Assembly: GCF_001050015.1 (NCBI RefSeq)
Contig: NZ_CVTB01000066.1
Span: 26,281-90,280, forward strand
Source of the DNA: Mycolicibacterium malmesburyense
GTDB taxonomy: Bacteria > Actinomycetota > Actinomycetes > Mycobacteriales > Mycobacteriaceae
Length of the DNA stretch: 64,000 bases
Direction: 5' to 3'
Under the pieces are notes generated by a model. The model saw only the letters and a list, made by a program, of their open reading frames with translations, was not told the DNA's origin and made no database searches. The position numbers and the translations under genes are program-made. Of the stretch, positions 24,018-33,403 are shown piece by piece. Position 1 is the stretch's first letter, and every line of letters starts with the position of its first letter.

Positions 24018-27000
24018 ATGGCTAGACGGCTAATTACACCAAGCAAGATCACCGCTTGGCTCGATTGCCCCCATTACCTGACGCTGCGAAACGGCGTGGA
24101 CGATGGAGAATTAGCCGAACCAGAGCACAAACTTGGGTCCTTCGCAAGACTGCTCCTACATAAAGGCGAGATCCATGAACAGCACTGCCTCGCAGAGTAC
24201 GAAGGCGAGAGCAAGTCCATCTACCGGGTCCCGCCGAGGCGGAACCACGAACATGAACCCTTTGAAGCATGGGTAGATCGCGTCGGCAATCCCTTCGCGG
24301 AGGACTACGACGTTGTCTACCAAATGCCGTTCATCCACGATGGCATCCGCGGGATCGCTGACTTCGTTGAGCGAGTCGAGGACCCGGACACCGGTGATGT
24401 GTCCTACGAGCCGGTGGACGCGAAGCTCTCGCGTGTGGAAGCTAAGCCGGGACACGTCCTCCAGTTGTGCTTCTATGCCGACGCAATAAAGGCAAGTACC
24501 GGTATCGACCCTTACCGGATGCACATATGGCTCGGCTCTGGTCGTCGCGACACACTGCGAGTCAACGAGTTTCGCCCTTATTGGCGGCGACTGCGCGCGC
24601 AACTGTCAGCGGCAATTGACGCAGACATAAATGAGGACACAGTTCCAGAGCCATGCCCACACTGCACCTTCTGCGAATTTGCATCCCTGTGTGAGGCGCA
24701 CTGGCGACAGCAAGACTCACTGGTATTCATTCCCGGGATCCGGGCGCCAGAGCGCACAATATTGAACGAAGCCGGCGCGACCACAATCACGCAACTCGGT
24801 GCCCTCGAAGTACAACTCGAAGGTATCCGGCCTGAACGGCTCCAGTGGCTCGTTCGTCAGGCCGCCCTGCAAGTAGAGGCGAGGCTGGAGGATTCTGCTG
24901 CACCGCCTTTCGCGATCATCGAACCTGTCGGCAATCACGACACAGGCAGGGGCTTCGGCCGGATTCCAGAACCCGACGACGGAGATATCTTTCTGGACTT
25001 CGAAGGACATCCATTTTGGCGAGCGGATACTGGACTGTTCTTCCTCTTCGGCCTCGTAGAGCAGGACCTCGAGGGAACTTGGGTGTATCGATCATGGTGG
25101 GCACATAGCTCCGAAGAGGAAGCACAAGCAGTCGCCTCACTCGTCCAGTACATAGCGGAACGCCATGCCTCTCAGCCGGGCATGCACGTCTACCACTACA
25201 ACCACACGGAGCGGTCAGCGCTCCAAAGCTTGACCGCCGTACACGGTGTAGCAGAGCAACAGTTCGGTCGGTTAGTCCAGACTGGGTTGTTCGTCGACCT
25301 GCTTCAAGTGGCTCGCGAATCGATACAGGTAGGTGCCGAGTCGTACAGCTTGAAGTGCCTGGAACGCTTGACCGATTACCAAAGAGCTCACGTCATCGAC
25401 AAAGGTGCCGGCGCAGTTGTCCAGTACGAAAAGTACCTGGAGACAGGAGATCCTGACGAACTGAGTGCCATCGCTGCATACAATGAGGACGACGTCCGGG
25501 CGACGCGGGCGTTCCGCGACTGGCTTGTGGCACAGCGGCCGTCGACTCTGCCGTGGCCAGAGCCCAGCGCCGAAGACAACGAGGTTCTTAGGAATATTGA
25601 TGAGCAGATTGCCCAGTTTCGTGAATTCGAGCGGGGCACTCCCGAGTACCTTCTTGGCGACTTGCTTGGGTATTGGACCGAGGAGTGGTGGGCATACCTC
25701 ATGCCAAAGCTCGCCGACTTCCAGAGGGACACAGCAGCTCTTCTCGACGACCGCGAAGTCATCACGGATCTGAAGCCCTCAGGGCTTCACCCGAGGATAG
25801 GCAAACGCGGGCAAGAGCTTGCGGTGCCGGCGATGCGCTTCACATTCCCACCGCAGATGCTCGACGGATTCCCATACGGTGATGAGAGCGTGCTCTACTC
25901 ACTGCCGGATGGCTCATGGTCCACTGCGAAGATTGATCGATTGGATCGGAACGCGGGGGAATTGGACCTGCAATGGGGCGAGGAGAAGGCAGCGTCCGGA
26001 CACTTCCCATCGACTGTTGTCTTGCACACATGGGTGCCAACAGAAGTCAAACGTCTTGCTCTGTCCGACTTCGCATCTCGATTTCTCGACGGAAAGAGTC
26101 CGAACCCGGTCACGGAAGCCCTTCTACGACGCGAACTGCCGAGATTCATGGCCGGCGCCGGCCCTGATGACGGGCTCTTCGCAGACGATCTCAACGAAAT
26201 GGTCAAGTGGGCGCAAGACCTCGATCATAGTTATGTGGCCGTGCAGGGTCCGCCGGGGACCGGTAAGACATATCGAGCGGCGCACATAACGCACGCGTTG
26301 GTAACCGCCGGTAAGCGTGTCGGCGTCACAGCTTTCAGCCACCGAGCAATCGAGAACCTCCTAATGGAGATCATCAAGGTGTTCGACGAAGAGGGAGACC
26401 TCGACAAGCTTCACGGCGTGCGGAATCAGCCTGGCGAGAAGATAAGTCGCTTCCGTAAGGGAAAGGCCGATATCGCCGCGCAACAGAAGTTCAATGTGGT
26501 AGCGGGCACGACTTGGCTGTTCTCTAATGAGAAACTACGCGACGCGCCTGTCGACGTCTTGATCATCGATGAGGCTGGGCAGCTTGCCTTGGCCGATGCG
26601 CTGGCGGCCTCGACCTCTGCGAAGAGCATGATCCTTCTTGGAGATCCTCTCCAGCTGCCGCATGTGATGCACGCGCTACACACAGGCGGTGGAGGGCGCA
26701 GTGCGCTAGAGCATGTGCTCGGCGAATCCGCGACGTTGCCCCCGGACCGAGGCCCGTTCCTCGCCGAGAGTCGCCGCCTGCATCCGGGCATCTGCAAATT
26801 CATATCGGAGGAGATTTACGAGCGGCGCCTGACCTATCACAAGAGCTGTGAGATGCAGACAACCGTCGCCGGCACCGGCTTGCGATGGCTGCATGTCGAT
26901 CATCAGGGGAACAGCACAGCGTCAGAGGAAGAAGCGGCGACTATTGCAGCCGAAGTGAGTCAACTTCTCGACACGCCATGGACAGACTTTGACGGAATCG

Positions 27001-27374
27001 TAGATCCCCTAACGGCGAACGATTTCATGGTTGTCGCCCCGTACAACGACCAGGTTCGCACCATCATGCGCCAGCTACAACGCGACGCACGCACGGCGAA
27101 TGTGCCGGTTGGAACGGTCGATAAGTTTCAGGGTGGAGAAGCAGCAGTCGTATTTTTTAGCATGGCCACGTCGACTGGCGCTGACATGGTCCGGAGTGCC
27201 GACTTCTTGTTCTCGCGCAATCGACTCAATGTTGCGATCAGCCGAGCCCGTTGCCTGGCGTACTTGGTGTGTACAGAAGAACTCCTCAATGCTCGGGCCC
27301 GCACCGTCGCAGAGATGCGATTGATCTCGACCTTGAACGCATTCGTCGAGTGGGCGCAGCGTGGAGTCTGCTAA
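24018..27374 (+). CDS. Cas4/RecB-like Fe-S nuclease - RNase H-like - SF1 helicase (TM0106-type) protein
   Basis: The product is 1118 residues from ATG 24018, preceded by GGAGCCCGG. The N-terminal part is a RecB/Cas4-type nuclease: Cys17 (WLDCPHYL), a PVDAKLS motif, and three to four Cys in CPHCTFCEFASLC (about 213-225) that together can hold a 4Fe-4S cluster. Residues about 325-520 are an RNase H-like exonuclease domain (IFLDFEG, YHYNHTE, YNEDDVRAT). A superfamily 1 helicase follows with Walker A GPPGTGKT (about 746), LIIDEAGQ (about 850) and VDKFQGGEAAVV. Such chains process DNA ends. The context is a defence island. The stop overlaps a possible short ORF. Confidence 0.85.
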   Translation: MARRLITPSKITAWLDCPHYLTLRNGVDDGELAEPEHKLGSFARLLLHKGEIHEQHCLAEYEGESKSIYRVPPRRNHEHEPFEAWVDRVGNPFAEDYDVVYQMPFIHDGIRGIADFVERVEDPDTGDVSYEPVDAKLSRVEAKPGHVLQLCFYADAIKASTGIDPYRMHIWLGSGRRDTLRVNEFRPYWRRLRAQLSAAIDADINEDTVPEPCPHCTFCEFASLCEAHWRQQDSLVFIPGIRAPERTILNEAGATTITQLGALEVQLEGIRPERLQWLVRQAALQVEARLEDSAAPPFAIIEPVGNHDTGRGFGRIPEPDDGDIFLDFEGHPFWRADTGLFFLFGLVEQDLEGTWVYRSWWAHSSEEEAQAVASLVQYIAERHASQPGMHVYHYNHTERSALQSLTAVHGVAEQQFGRLVQTGLFVDLLQVARESIQVGAESYSLKCLERLTDYQRAHVIDKGAGAVVQYEKYLETGDPDELSAIAAYNEDDVRATRAFRDWLVAQRPSTLPWPEPSAEDNEVLRNIDEQIAQFREFERGTPEYLLGDLLGYWTEEWWAYLMPKLADFQRDTAALLDDREVITDLKPSGLHPRIGKRGQELAVPAMRFTFPPQMLDGFPYGDESVLYSLPDGSWSTAKIDRLDRNAGELDLQWGEEKAASGHFPSTVVLHTWVPTEVKRLALSDFASRFLDGKSPNPVTEALLRRELPRFMAGAGPDDGLFADDLNEMVKWAQDLDHSYVAVQGPPGTGKTYRAAHITHALVTAGKRVGVTAFSHRAIENLLMEIIKVFDEEGDLDKLHGVRNQPGEKISRFRKGKADIAAQQKFNVVAGTTWLFSNEKLRDAPVDVLIIDEAGQLALADALAASTSAKSMILLGDPLQLPHVMHALHTGGGGRSALEHVLGESATLPPDRGPFLAESRRLHPGICKFISEEIYERRLTYHKSCEMQTTVAGTGLRWLHVDHQGNSTASEEEAATIAAEVSQLLDTPWTDFDGIVDPLTANDFMVVAPYNDQVRTIMRQLQRDARTANVPVGTVDKFQGGEAAVVFFSMATSTGADMVRSADFLFSRNRLNVAISRARCLAYLVCTEELLNARARTVAEMRLISTLNAFVEWAQRGVC

Positions 27375-27564
27375 CGAGCAAATCCGTCGATCTACGGTCA
27401 CATCAAAGATGTCGGCCCAGACGCCAAGGCTTCCTAAGATCTTTGAAATGTGCCGAGGCCCCGGGTGTAGCCCGTCACCGAAACGATCGAGTTGTTTGAA
27501 GCCTCGATCCTCGGGAAATGCTGTACTAGCAGCAGAAGTGCGAGCAATCATTCATCAACAATGA
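27361..27564 (+). CDS. Possible short ORF linking the helicase gene to the broken region
   Basis: A 67-residue frame starts at GTG 27361 inside the end of the helicase gene and ends in a TGA overlapping the next ATG (27561). That coupling is the main support. The product is Ser/Pro/Arg-rich with a CRGPGC centre and looks like no known family. It may be a chance frame or a remnant. Confidence 0.3.
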   Translation: MESANEQIRRSTVTSKMSAQTPRLPKIFEMCRGPGCSPSPKRSSCLKPRSSGNAVLAAEVRAIIHQQ

Positions 27565-28249
27565 CCGAGCCCCTCACCCTAGGTAGCGTTTTCAAGCGCT
27601 CTCAGCTTGGCCCAGGCTGCTACATCGTCCGAAATGACTCCGACAGCGCACTGCAGGACGCCGACAAGAGGATCGTCAGCGAGTTGATCCTTACCGGTGC
27701 GTGTGCGGTCAGCCACTGGGGCATGCACCAGCCCGTCCGCCGCGTGACCGCTCTTCCCGGCGGTTGCTTCTTCGAAATGGTTCGTCGGTACGCGTTCATG
27801 GACCTCCCCGAACGCTCCTGGGTACTCGGTCCGCGACCTCTACGCCACATCCTCCGGCTACTCGGTATGCGCAACCGCGCACCCGCCTGTCTGGAGAAAT
27901 CTCAGTACCGACATTCGGCGAACTCGCTGAAGAGTGGGACTCCTACGTTGCCTTAGACCGACCGTCTCAAATCGGCGCATCCCTCGGATCTCTCAGCGCA
28001 GTGATGGCACGAGAGCTCGGCGCGCCTCCGCCTACCTATTGGAATCCGATCGAATTTCCGGTGAAGTGGTCCATCGACAATCCTCCCCCTGGCGTCTCTC
28101 CGTCGGATGCGGCCTTCGAGCCGCTCCACATGTTTGATCCGCGTATCGCCGATGCATTCTTCTGGCGTGCCGAGGTCACTGCAGTCGAGGACTCAACGGG
28201 AATGTGGATCTTGAAGCCCAACGGAGAGCTCACACCGCATAGCGGGTAG
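27561..28249 (+). pseudogene. Frame-broken gene of an unknown (defence-associated?) protein
   Basis: Coding-like sequence runs through three frames. From ATG 27561 it reads TLGSVFKRSQLGPGCYIVRN to about DLPERSW. A short segment in a second frame then reads RDLYATSSGYSVCATAHPPV (about 27,832-27,891). A third frame from about 27,905 gives VPTFGELAEEWDSYVALDRP and continues as a well-formed peptide to 28,249. Each switch needs only a small indel. I do not recognise the family. It is followed on the same strand by another fragmentary gene and a helicase end, so a once-intact operon is likely. Confidence 0.5.
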
Positions 28250-28324
28250 GAGGAATCAACTGGCTGCACTCGAGAACCTAGACGGCACTGCTGTTTGGTA
28301 CGGAGCGATAGCGAGGCGTTGTCG

Positions 28325-28783
28325 ATGACAATGGTTGGCTTGACGCTCCCGTCGCTGTCTGAATATCACCCGCCCTTGGCCGGCGAGGGCGGCCTCGACC
28401 CGATGGGTTTAGCTGCGATATCGGACCGCCTCGCCGATCGGCTAGTTCCTGGAGTGAGAGCACGGATGCAACGGTTCCGCTTTGTCACGGCGATGGCGGT
28501 CGGGGCAACGGTCTGCGGAACATTAGGCGACGAGCTTCCTGCGGATGAAATCTCCACGCCGGCTATCTGCTTTGAGTGGCTCGTCATCGAGGGCTTCGTC
28601 CGGCGCCTGTCCACCGAGGACATTCCACCCGGTGTGCCCGGCAGCCAGAAGACACGCAGTGTCGTCAAGCGAGGGCAGCGATTATCGGCAGCAACCTACC
28701 TCAAGAGTCCCTCCGTCTTTGGTTTCAATGGGATCTATAAACCCTTCGCGAATCCAGACTGGAGGTATCGCGGCAACCGCTGA
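28325..28783 (+). CDS. Unidentified protein, possibly C-terminally truncated
   Basis: A 152-residue frame starts at ATG 28325 with GAGG nine bases before. It reads as a genuine protein: LTLPSLSEYHPPLAGEGGLD, LADRLVPGVRARMQRFRFVT, ICFEWLVIEGFVRRLS, and GQRLSAATYLKSPSVFGFNG near the end. The product stops soon after YKPFANPDW where a helicase fragment begins in another frame, so its natural C-terminus may have been deleted. No function is assigned. It probably belonged to the same operon as the helicase. Confidence 0.5.
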   Translation: MTMVGLTLPSLSEYHPPLAGEGGLDPMGLAAISDRLADRLVPGVRARMQRFRFVTAMAVGATVCGTLGDELPADEISTPAICFEWLVIEGFVRRLSTEDIPPGVPGSQKTRSVVKRGQRLSAATYLKSPSVFGFNGIYKPFANPDWRYRGNR

Positions 28784-29282
28784 CGAGTTCGACCCATCAG
28801 AGCGATCGCGGAATCGAGAAGTGTTGTTGCCCAATGTGAGACCAGCGAATGGCGGAGTTCGTCACGACACACGTAGGCGTCTTATGCTGACATTCAACAC
28901 ACCGTTCTTTCCAGAGGTGCTGGTGGCAAGCTCCGTGATGGCCGAGGGTGTCGACCTGCAGCAAGATTGCCGTTATGTGATACACCATGATCTCGACTGG
29001 AATCCAAGCACTCTCGAGCAGCGAACCGGTCGGATCGACCGAATCGGGTCCAAGGCGGAGACGGTCGGGAAGCCGGTGGTCATTTATGAGCCGTATCTCG
29101 GAGGTACGCACGACGAGAAGATGTTCCGCGTCGTAAAAGATCGCGAACGTTGGTTCGGTGTTGTCATGGGTGAGACCCCTGAGGTTAGCGAGCGGGTGAC
29201 CGAGCAACTAGAAGCACGGGTGCCGTTACCGTCCGCGCTAGCAGAGGAATTGACGATGGATTTGTCGCTTGGACCTGGGTAG
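28775..29282 (+). pseudogene. C-terminal fragment of an SF2/SNF2-like helicase
   Basis: Only the second RecA-like lobe is present. It has NTPFFPEVLVASSVMAEGVD (motif V region) and motif VI as LEQRTGRIDRIGSKAE, where Q..GR.DR binds ATP, then a tail with DEKMFRVVKDRERWFGVVMG. No Walker A or DEAD-box part lies upstream. The first recognisable residues (DEFDPSERSRN) begin at about 28,780, right after the previous ORF ends, which marks a deletion junction. The nearest internal ATG is 28884. Not a functional helicase. Confidence 0.75.
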
Positions 29283-29417
29283 GACGGTGCGATCGCGAGT
29301 ACGTCCGCCGGACAGCCCACCCCGCTTCCACCCGGCTGCATAGCGCCGAGTAGGCGGTACGCCCGAATCACGCCGGATCTCTTCCCGGCCGGAGTCGTGA
29401 CGACAACGCATGATCCA

Positions 29418-30638
29418 CTAAAAAGTCCGATAGACCCATTCGATTAATGCATGACCGAGGCGGATCCAAGATCGAGGGTCGCGAGCACCTTCGTCGGTGT
29501 CCGGATTAGTGCTGGTTGGCGCGAGCCCCGGCAGTTCGTCGCTGCCCTCGTACCCCATCTCGGACCACTCGTACGTGATTGAGACATCACGGCCATTAGT
29601 CCAGTCGGCAGTTCCTCGGATCGGGGAACTGGATGCCGGGGAAAGGCCTCCTCCGGCCATGCTGATGTCCTGATACCACTCGGCATAGCGCCTTCCGTTC
29701 CAGTCGAATGAGACGTCATAGGCTTGGTAGTCGCCGCCCCCCGCCATCGACCAAAGGACGAGACTGATTCGGCCGGGCTGGATCACAGCGGGTAGCTGCT
29801 CCGCGGGATCAACTTCCCACGGCTCGAGTTCGGGTTCTACTTCCACGAGTCCATCCTCGGTTCGCACGAGGTAATCTGGACTGACACCAGCATCGGTGAA
29901 GGTTTGGGCTTCGGCGGGACTAGCGTCAAGATCGATGAATCCGAAGAGCGTCCGATCATCCAAGCCTGAAGCTAGCCACTCGCTAGCGACGTCAGGCGCG
30001 ACGCCTTTAAGGAAGAACTTCTTGGCCGTAGCGGCACCGATTCCGTTTGCGATCCAAGCCGGCCAATCATTCGTTGGAATGCCGTGCCTTACCCACTCAT
30101 AAAGTTCGTGTCCGGTCGACCCAGCGGCGATCAGGCGTATGACGTCGGGTATGCCTAGTCCCGCATCCAATAGCCGCTTGAGTTCCGTCCCTCGAGCGTT
30201 TGAAGGCCCCGTATAAGAGCCCTTCCAGTCGATCAAGAGGTTCAGAAGTGCCTCGAAGTCGAACTCTGCGGTCAGATAGGGCAGAAGGGGTGGCAACGTG
30301 TCTTCATCGAGACGCGCCTCCCGCCAGCGGCGCAGATCCTCGGGCGAGACGCCTGCGTTCCTGTAGAGGACCGCCCTGCTTGGCACCCAACTGGCAGATA
30401 ATCCCGCGGCGCGCCACCGTGCGAACTCGTCAGGTTCAATTCCGGAGACTTTTATCGCCTTCAAGGTCTTGAGCTCGATCGAACGAGGCGGAATCGTCTC
30501 GACCCAGCGCCATGCGTCTGCCGAGGATCCGAAGATTTCAACGGCGAGAGCGAAACGTTCGACAGTGACACCGAGTTTCGCAAGTTGCGCACCCGTCGGA
30601 ACTGCATCTCCGGGCTGATCGTCCGGTTCGATTGCCAC
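29418..30638 (-). CDS. Trp/Gly helical-repeat protein with beta-rich C-terminus, unknown function
   Basis: The start is set at GTG 30636-30638 by GGGGG six bases upstream; the product is 406 residues. Residues about 70-270 contain a loose helical repeat of about 18-25 residues: EFARWRAAGLS, DLRRWREARLD, ELYEWVRHGIP, WPAWIANGI, VASEWLASGLDD, EAQTFTDAGVSPDYL. Such units probably stack as a binding surface. The C-terminal 130 residues are beta-rich with many Trp/Tyr (ISLVLWSMAGGG, AYDVSFDWNGRRYAEWY, VSITYEWSEMGY). No enzymatic motif, signal peptide or membrane helix is seen. It borders the broken helicase system; role unknown. Confidence 0.65.
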   Translation of the reverse strand: MAIEPDDQPGDAVPTGAQLAKLGVTVERFALAVEIFGSSADAWRWVETIPPRSIELKTLKAIKVSGIEPDEFARWRAAGLSASWVPSRAVLYRNAGVSPEDLRRWREARLDEDTLPPLLPYLTAEFDFEALLNLLIDWKGSYTGPSNARGTELKRLLDAGLGIPDVIRLIAAGSTGHELYEWVRHGIPTNDWPAWIANGIGAATAKKFFLKGVAPDVASEWLASGLDDRTLFGFIDLDASPAEAQTFTDAGVSPDYLVRTEDGLVEVEPELEPWEVDPAEQLPAVIQPGRISLVLWSMAGGGDYQAYDVSFDWNGRRYAEWYQDISMAGGGLSPASSSPIRGTADWTNGRDVSITYEWSEMGYEGSDELPGLAPTSTNPDTDEGARDPRSWIRLGHALIEWVYRTF

Positions 30639-31159
30639 TAAGTTCCCCCGCTGTCGGTTATCGCAGATTAACTGAATCCTGGGATGCTTCGGCAAGTAAG
30701 AAATGCTGCAAGTCGGAATTGCCGCTGTTCGTCGAACTGAAACGCTAGCGCAAGAATTAGGCCGGTAGCCTGCACTCGTCAAGGCGCGCCGATTCCCACC
30801 GTAGAGAGGAAGACCACCCCGGGAGCCTGATCAGTATCGGGCTCCGGTCCAACAGTCAGCAACTACCGAGAAGCGCGCTACGCCATAAGAGCACTTCCAG
30901 GTTGAAGCTAGATGCGCGCGAGCGCGAACCTTCGTCTTCAGCGACACCGACCGAGACGCCCTCACCTTCGCTGCCCTCATCGACGCCACGATCGTCCCGG
31001 CTCAACGGCCTGGAAATCCTGTGTAAAGGCGCGACGACCAGGAAGCTAAACCACCTCAATGCCAGTCGTGACGCGGACGAGCTTGGAGTCTAAATCGCTG
31101 CGGCGAGAGATGGCACAGAGCGCGGCGGGACGCATGCCAGCGCTGCTTAAGACTCACAG
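30639..31159. other. Gap at the right edge of the defence island
   Basis: About 520 bases lie between two minus-strand genes. Short frames (for example 30902-31093 on +) are Ser/Pro/Arg-rich with no ribosome binding site. I see no RNA gene, repeat or attachment site. The change from AT-richer to GC-rich DNA happens about here. Confidence 0.5.
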
Positions 31160-31750
31160 TTACAGCATCAGCCCCGACCGCACCAGCTCCACACTCTCCG
31201 AGACGATCGACCCGAGATCGCCCATGCACCCTCCCCGCCCCCAGTTCTCCACGGCCACAACCAAAGCCGCTGCTAACACCGCACCCGCCACCTCGGCCTT
31301 CAATTCGATGCCCGGCACATCGGCATAGCGCTTTCGCACGAAGTCGGTGATTACCGCCGCGAACGACGCCTGCACCACCCGCAGGTGACCGGCCGCCCGC
31401 TCACCGATCAAGCTCGAGCGCAGCAGCGCCGCCTGGCGCACCACCTCCAGGTCGTGTGGGAAGCTGCCGACGCTCGCCATCACCGCATCGAACAATGACT
31501 CCGACGCCGGCCGCCGCGCCAGCGCCTCGGCCAGCCACTCCAAGTGTGTCTCGTAGTCCGCGAACAGCACCGCTTCCTTCGTCGGGAAGTGCCGGAAGAA
31601 CGTCCGCTCGGTGACACCGGCCTCCTCGGCCAGCTGCGACACCGTCACGTTCGCCAACCCGTCCTTCGCGAACCGCGCCAACGCCACCCGCCGCAGCGCC
31701 TCCTTGGTCGCCTGACTGCGCTGCTGATGCAAGTTCATGGGCGTCGCCAT
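31160..31750 (-). CDS. TetR-family regulator of the divergent flavoprotein gene
   Basis: The product is 196 residues from ATG 31748-31750; an upstream GTG at 31771 in frame is less likely. The helix-turn-helix is VTVSQLAEEAGVTERTFFRHFPTKEAV (about residues 34-60). The C-terminal domain is helical and Ala/Val-rich. It is divergent from the FAD oxidoreductase, with a perfect 22-bp palindrome between them. The inducer could be a lipid-like or aromatic molecule; that is only a guess from the neighbour. Confidence 0.88.
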   Translation of the reverse strand: MATPMNLHQQRSQATKEALRRVALARFAKDGLANVTVSQLAEEAGVTERTFFRHFPTKEAVLFADYETHLEWLAEALARRPASESLFDAVMASVGSFPHDLEVVRQAALLRSSLIGERAAGHLRVVQASFAAVITDFVRKRYADVPGIELKAEVAGAVLAAALVVAVENWGRGGCMGDLGSIVSESVELVRSGLML

Positions 31751-31792
31751 AGTCCCGCGATCGTATCCCACAAACTTGTCAGAACCGCCACA

Positions 31793-31814
31793 ATTATGTC
31801 AGTACTGACATAAT
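31793..31814. promoter_or_regulatory. Perfect 22-bp palindromic TetR operator
   Basis: The half-site ATTATGTCAGT (31793-31803) is followed directly by its exact reverse complement ACTGACATAAT (31804-31814). It ends eight bases before the oxidoreductase ATG and starts 42 bases before the TetR ATG. A bound dimer would block both genes. Confidence 0.85.
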
Positions 31815-31822
31815 CTGCCCGC

Positions 31823-33403
31823 ATGAGTGACTATGACGCCATCATCGTCGGCGCCGGCCACAACGGACTGACCACCGCCGCCATCCTCCAACGCGCCGGC
31901 CTGCACACCCTGTGCCTCGAGGCCAACACCTACGCCGGCGGCATGGCCGCCACCGTCGAACTCATCGACGGCTTCCGCTACGAGATCGCCGGGTCCGTCC
32001 AGTTCCCCACCCCCAGCGAGATCACCAAGGACCTCGGGCTCGACACCTTGCCCACCGTCGACTCCGACGTCATGTCGGTCAACATCGGCGAGGCCGGCGA
32101 AGAAGCCATGGTCTTCTACCGCGATCCCATGCAACTCATGACCCACCTCGCCGACAAGCACGGCACCGACGCCGTCACCGGCATGGCCGAACTGATCGCC
32201 TGGAGTCACGGCCCCGCCCGCGCGCTCGGCCGCTTCGACGTCCGTAAACCACCCAAGACCATCGATGAGATGTACGCCTGCGCCACAAACGAATCCGAAC
32301 GCCGCGCCATCCACGAAACCCTGTTCGGCTCGGCGATGGACGTCATCGATCGCTACCTGCCCGACAGGAAACGCCACGCCGTCATGCGCGGCATGCTCGC
32401 CTTCCTCGCTATCAACTCCACCTACCGCGGCCCCTACACCCCCGGCAGCGCAACCTGTCTCGCCTTCGCCCTCGCCGTCCCCGACGAGGGCACCGCGATG
32501 ATGACCAAACTCGACGGCGGCATCGGCGCCCTCACCGAGCACCTGCGCGAGATGTTCGAAAGCCGCGGCGGCGAGATCCGCTACCGCACCAGGGTCGAGC
32601 AGATCCTCGTCGACAACGGCAAGGTCGCCGGCGTCCGCTGCAAGGACGGCCACACCATCACCGCCCCCGTCGTCGTGTCGAACCTCTCCCCCGACACCAC
32701 TCTCGCCGAAGTGGTTGAACCCGAGCACCTCTCGCCCCAGCTGCTCGCACGACTCCAGGGGCGCGACCACCGCGCCTCCTTCATTCAGATACACTTCGCC
32801 CTCGACGGCCTCCCCGAGTTCGCCCCGCCGTACGACCTGCTCAACGAGCCCGGCATGCAACCGTCGGTCGGCATCTTCGGTTCACCGGAAGAACAACAGC
32901 GGCAATGGGAGAACGCCTGCCGCGGCATCATTCCCGACAACCCGTCGCTGGGCATCCAGATCCCGTCGGTTCACGACCCGAACATGGCGCCGCCTGGCAA
33001 GCACGCCGCCAGCGCCTACGCCTACGCGTTCCCCGTCGAGACTCCCCGCGATCAGCACGGCCACCTGAAGCACGAGATGGCTCAACGCGTCATCGACAAG
33101 ATCACCCGCTACGCGCCGAACTTCAAGGACATCCAGATCCGGCACATCACCTTCGCGCCGTACCACATGAACACCATGTTCGGCGCTCCCGCCGGCGACT
33201 TCTGCCACGGGCTGCTGCACCCGGACCTCATGGGCCCTAGCCGGCCCGGCCCGAAGGGTTTTCGCGATCTACCGATCGGTATCGACGGACTCTACCTCGG
33301 CGGTGCCGGGTGTCACGGCGGCCCTGGCATCACCTTCATCCCCGGGTACAACGCCGGCTACCAAGTACTCGACGACCTCAGCGGTCGGGATCAGCGGAGG
33401 TAG
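31823..33403 (+). CDS. FAD-dependent oxidoreductase, phytoene desaturase/PYROXD2-like
   Basis: The product is 526 residues. The FAD site is YDAIIVGAGHNGLTTAAILQ (about 4-23) followed by LEANTYAGGMA (GxGxxG fold and GG doublet). The C-terminal substrate/FAD segment is GIDGLYLGGAGCHGGPGITF. Length and motifs match the carotenoid-desaturase/isomerase-like NAD(P)/FAD proteins, many of which act on lipids or polyenes; none of the carotenoid genes is near. It is probably repressed by the divergent TetR regulator. The 3' end overlaps the convergent exported protein gene by 13 bases. Confidence 0.85.
   Translation: MSDYDAIIVGAGHNGLTTAAILQRAGLHTLCLEANTYAGGMAATVELIDGFRYEIAGSVQFPTPSEITKDLGLDTLPTVDSDVMSVNIGEAGEEAMVFYRDPMQLMTHLADKHGTDAVTGMAELIAWSHGPARALGRFDVRKPPKTIDEMYACATNESERRAIHETLFGSAMDVIDRYLPDRKRHAVMRGMLAFLAINSTYRGPYTPGSATCLAFALAVPDEGTAMMTKLDGGIGALTEHLREMFESRGGEIRYRTRVEQILVDNGKVAGVRCKDGHTITAPVVVSNLSPDTTLAEVVEPEHLSPQLLARLQGRDHRASFIQIHFALDGLPEFAPPYDLLNEPGMQPSVGIFGSPEEQQRQWENACRGIIPDNPSLGIQIPSVHDPNMAPPGKHAASAYAYAFPVETPRDQHGHLKHEMAQRVIDKITRYAPNFKDIQIRHITFAPYHMNTMFGAPAGDFCHGLLHPDLMGPSRPGPKGFRDLPIGIDGLYLGGAGCHGGPGITFIPGYNAGYQVLDDLSGRDQRR

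Noticed and set aside
27361..29282. DISARM or another named multi-gene system
   Set aside because: The helicase end alone does not identify a system, and no DUF1998 (DrmB), methylase or DrmC-like gene is adjacent; the large PLD-helicase upstream belongs to a different type.
13451..30638. CRISPR-Cas locus because of the Cas4-like nuclease domain
   Set aside because: No regularly spaced repeats and no cas1, cas2, cas3 or effector genes; the nuclease is fused to an SF1 helicase as in TM0106-type proteins.
31799..32860. Long minus-strand frame (353 residues) opposite the FAD oxidoreductase
   Set aside because: Gly/Val/Asp-rich with no family motif; it mirrors a GC-rich gene with clear FAD motifs and is a shadow frame.
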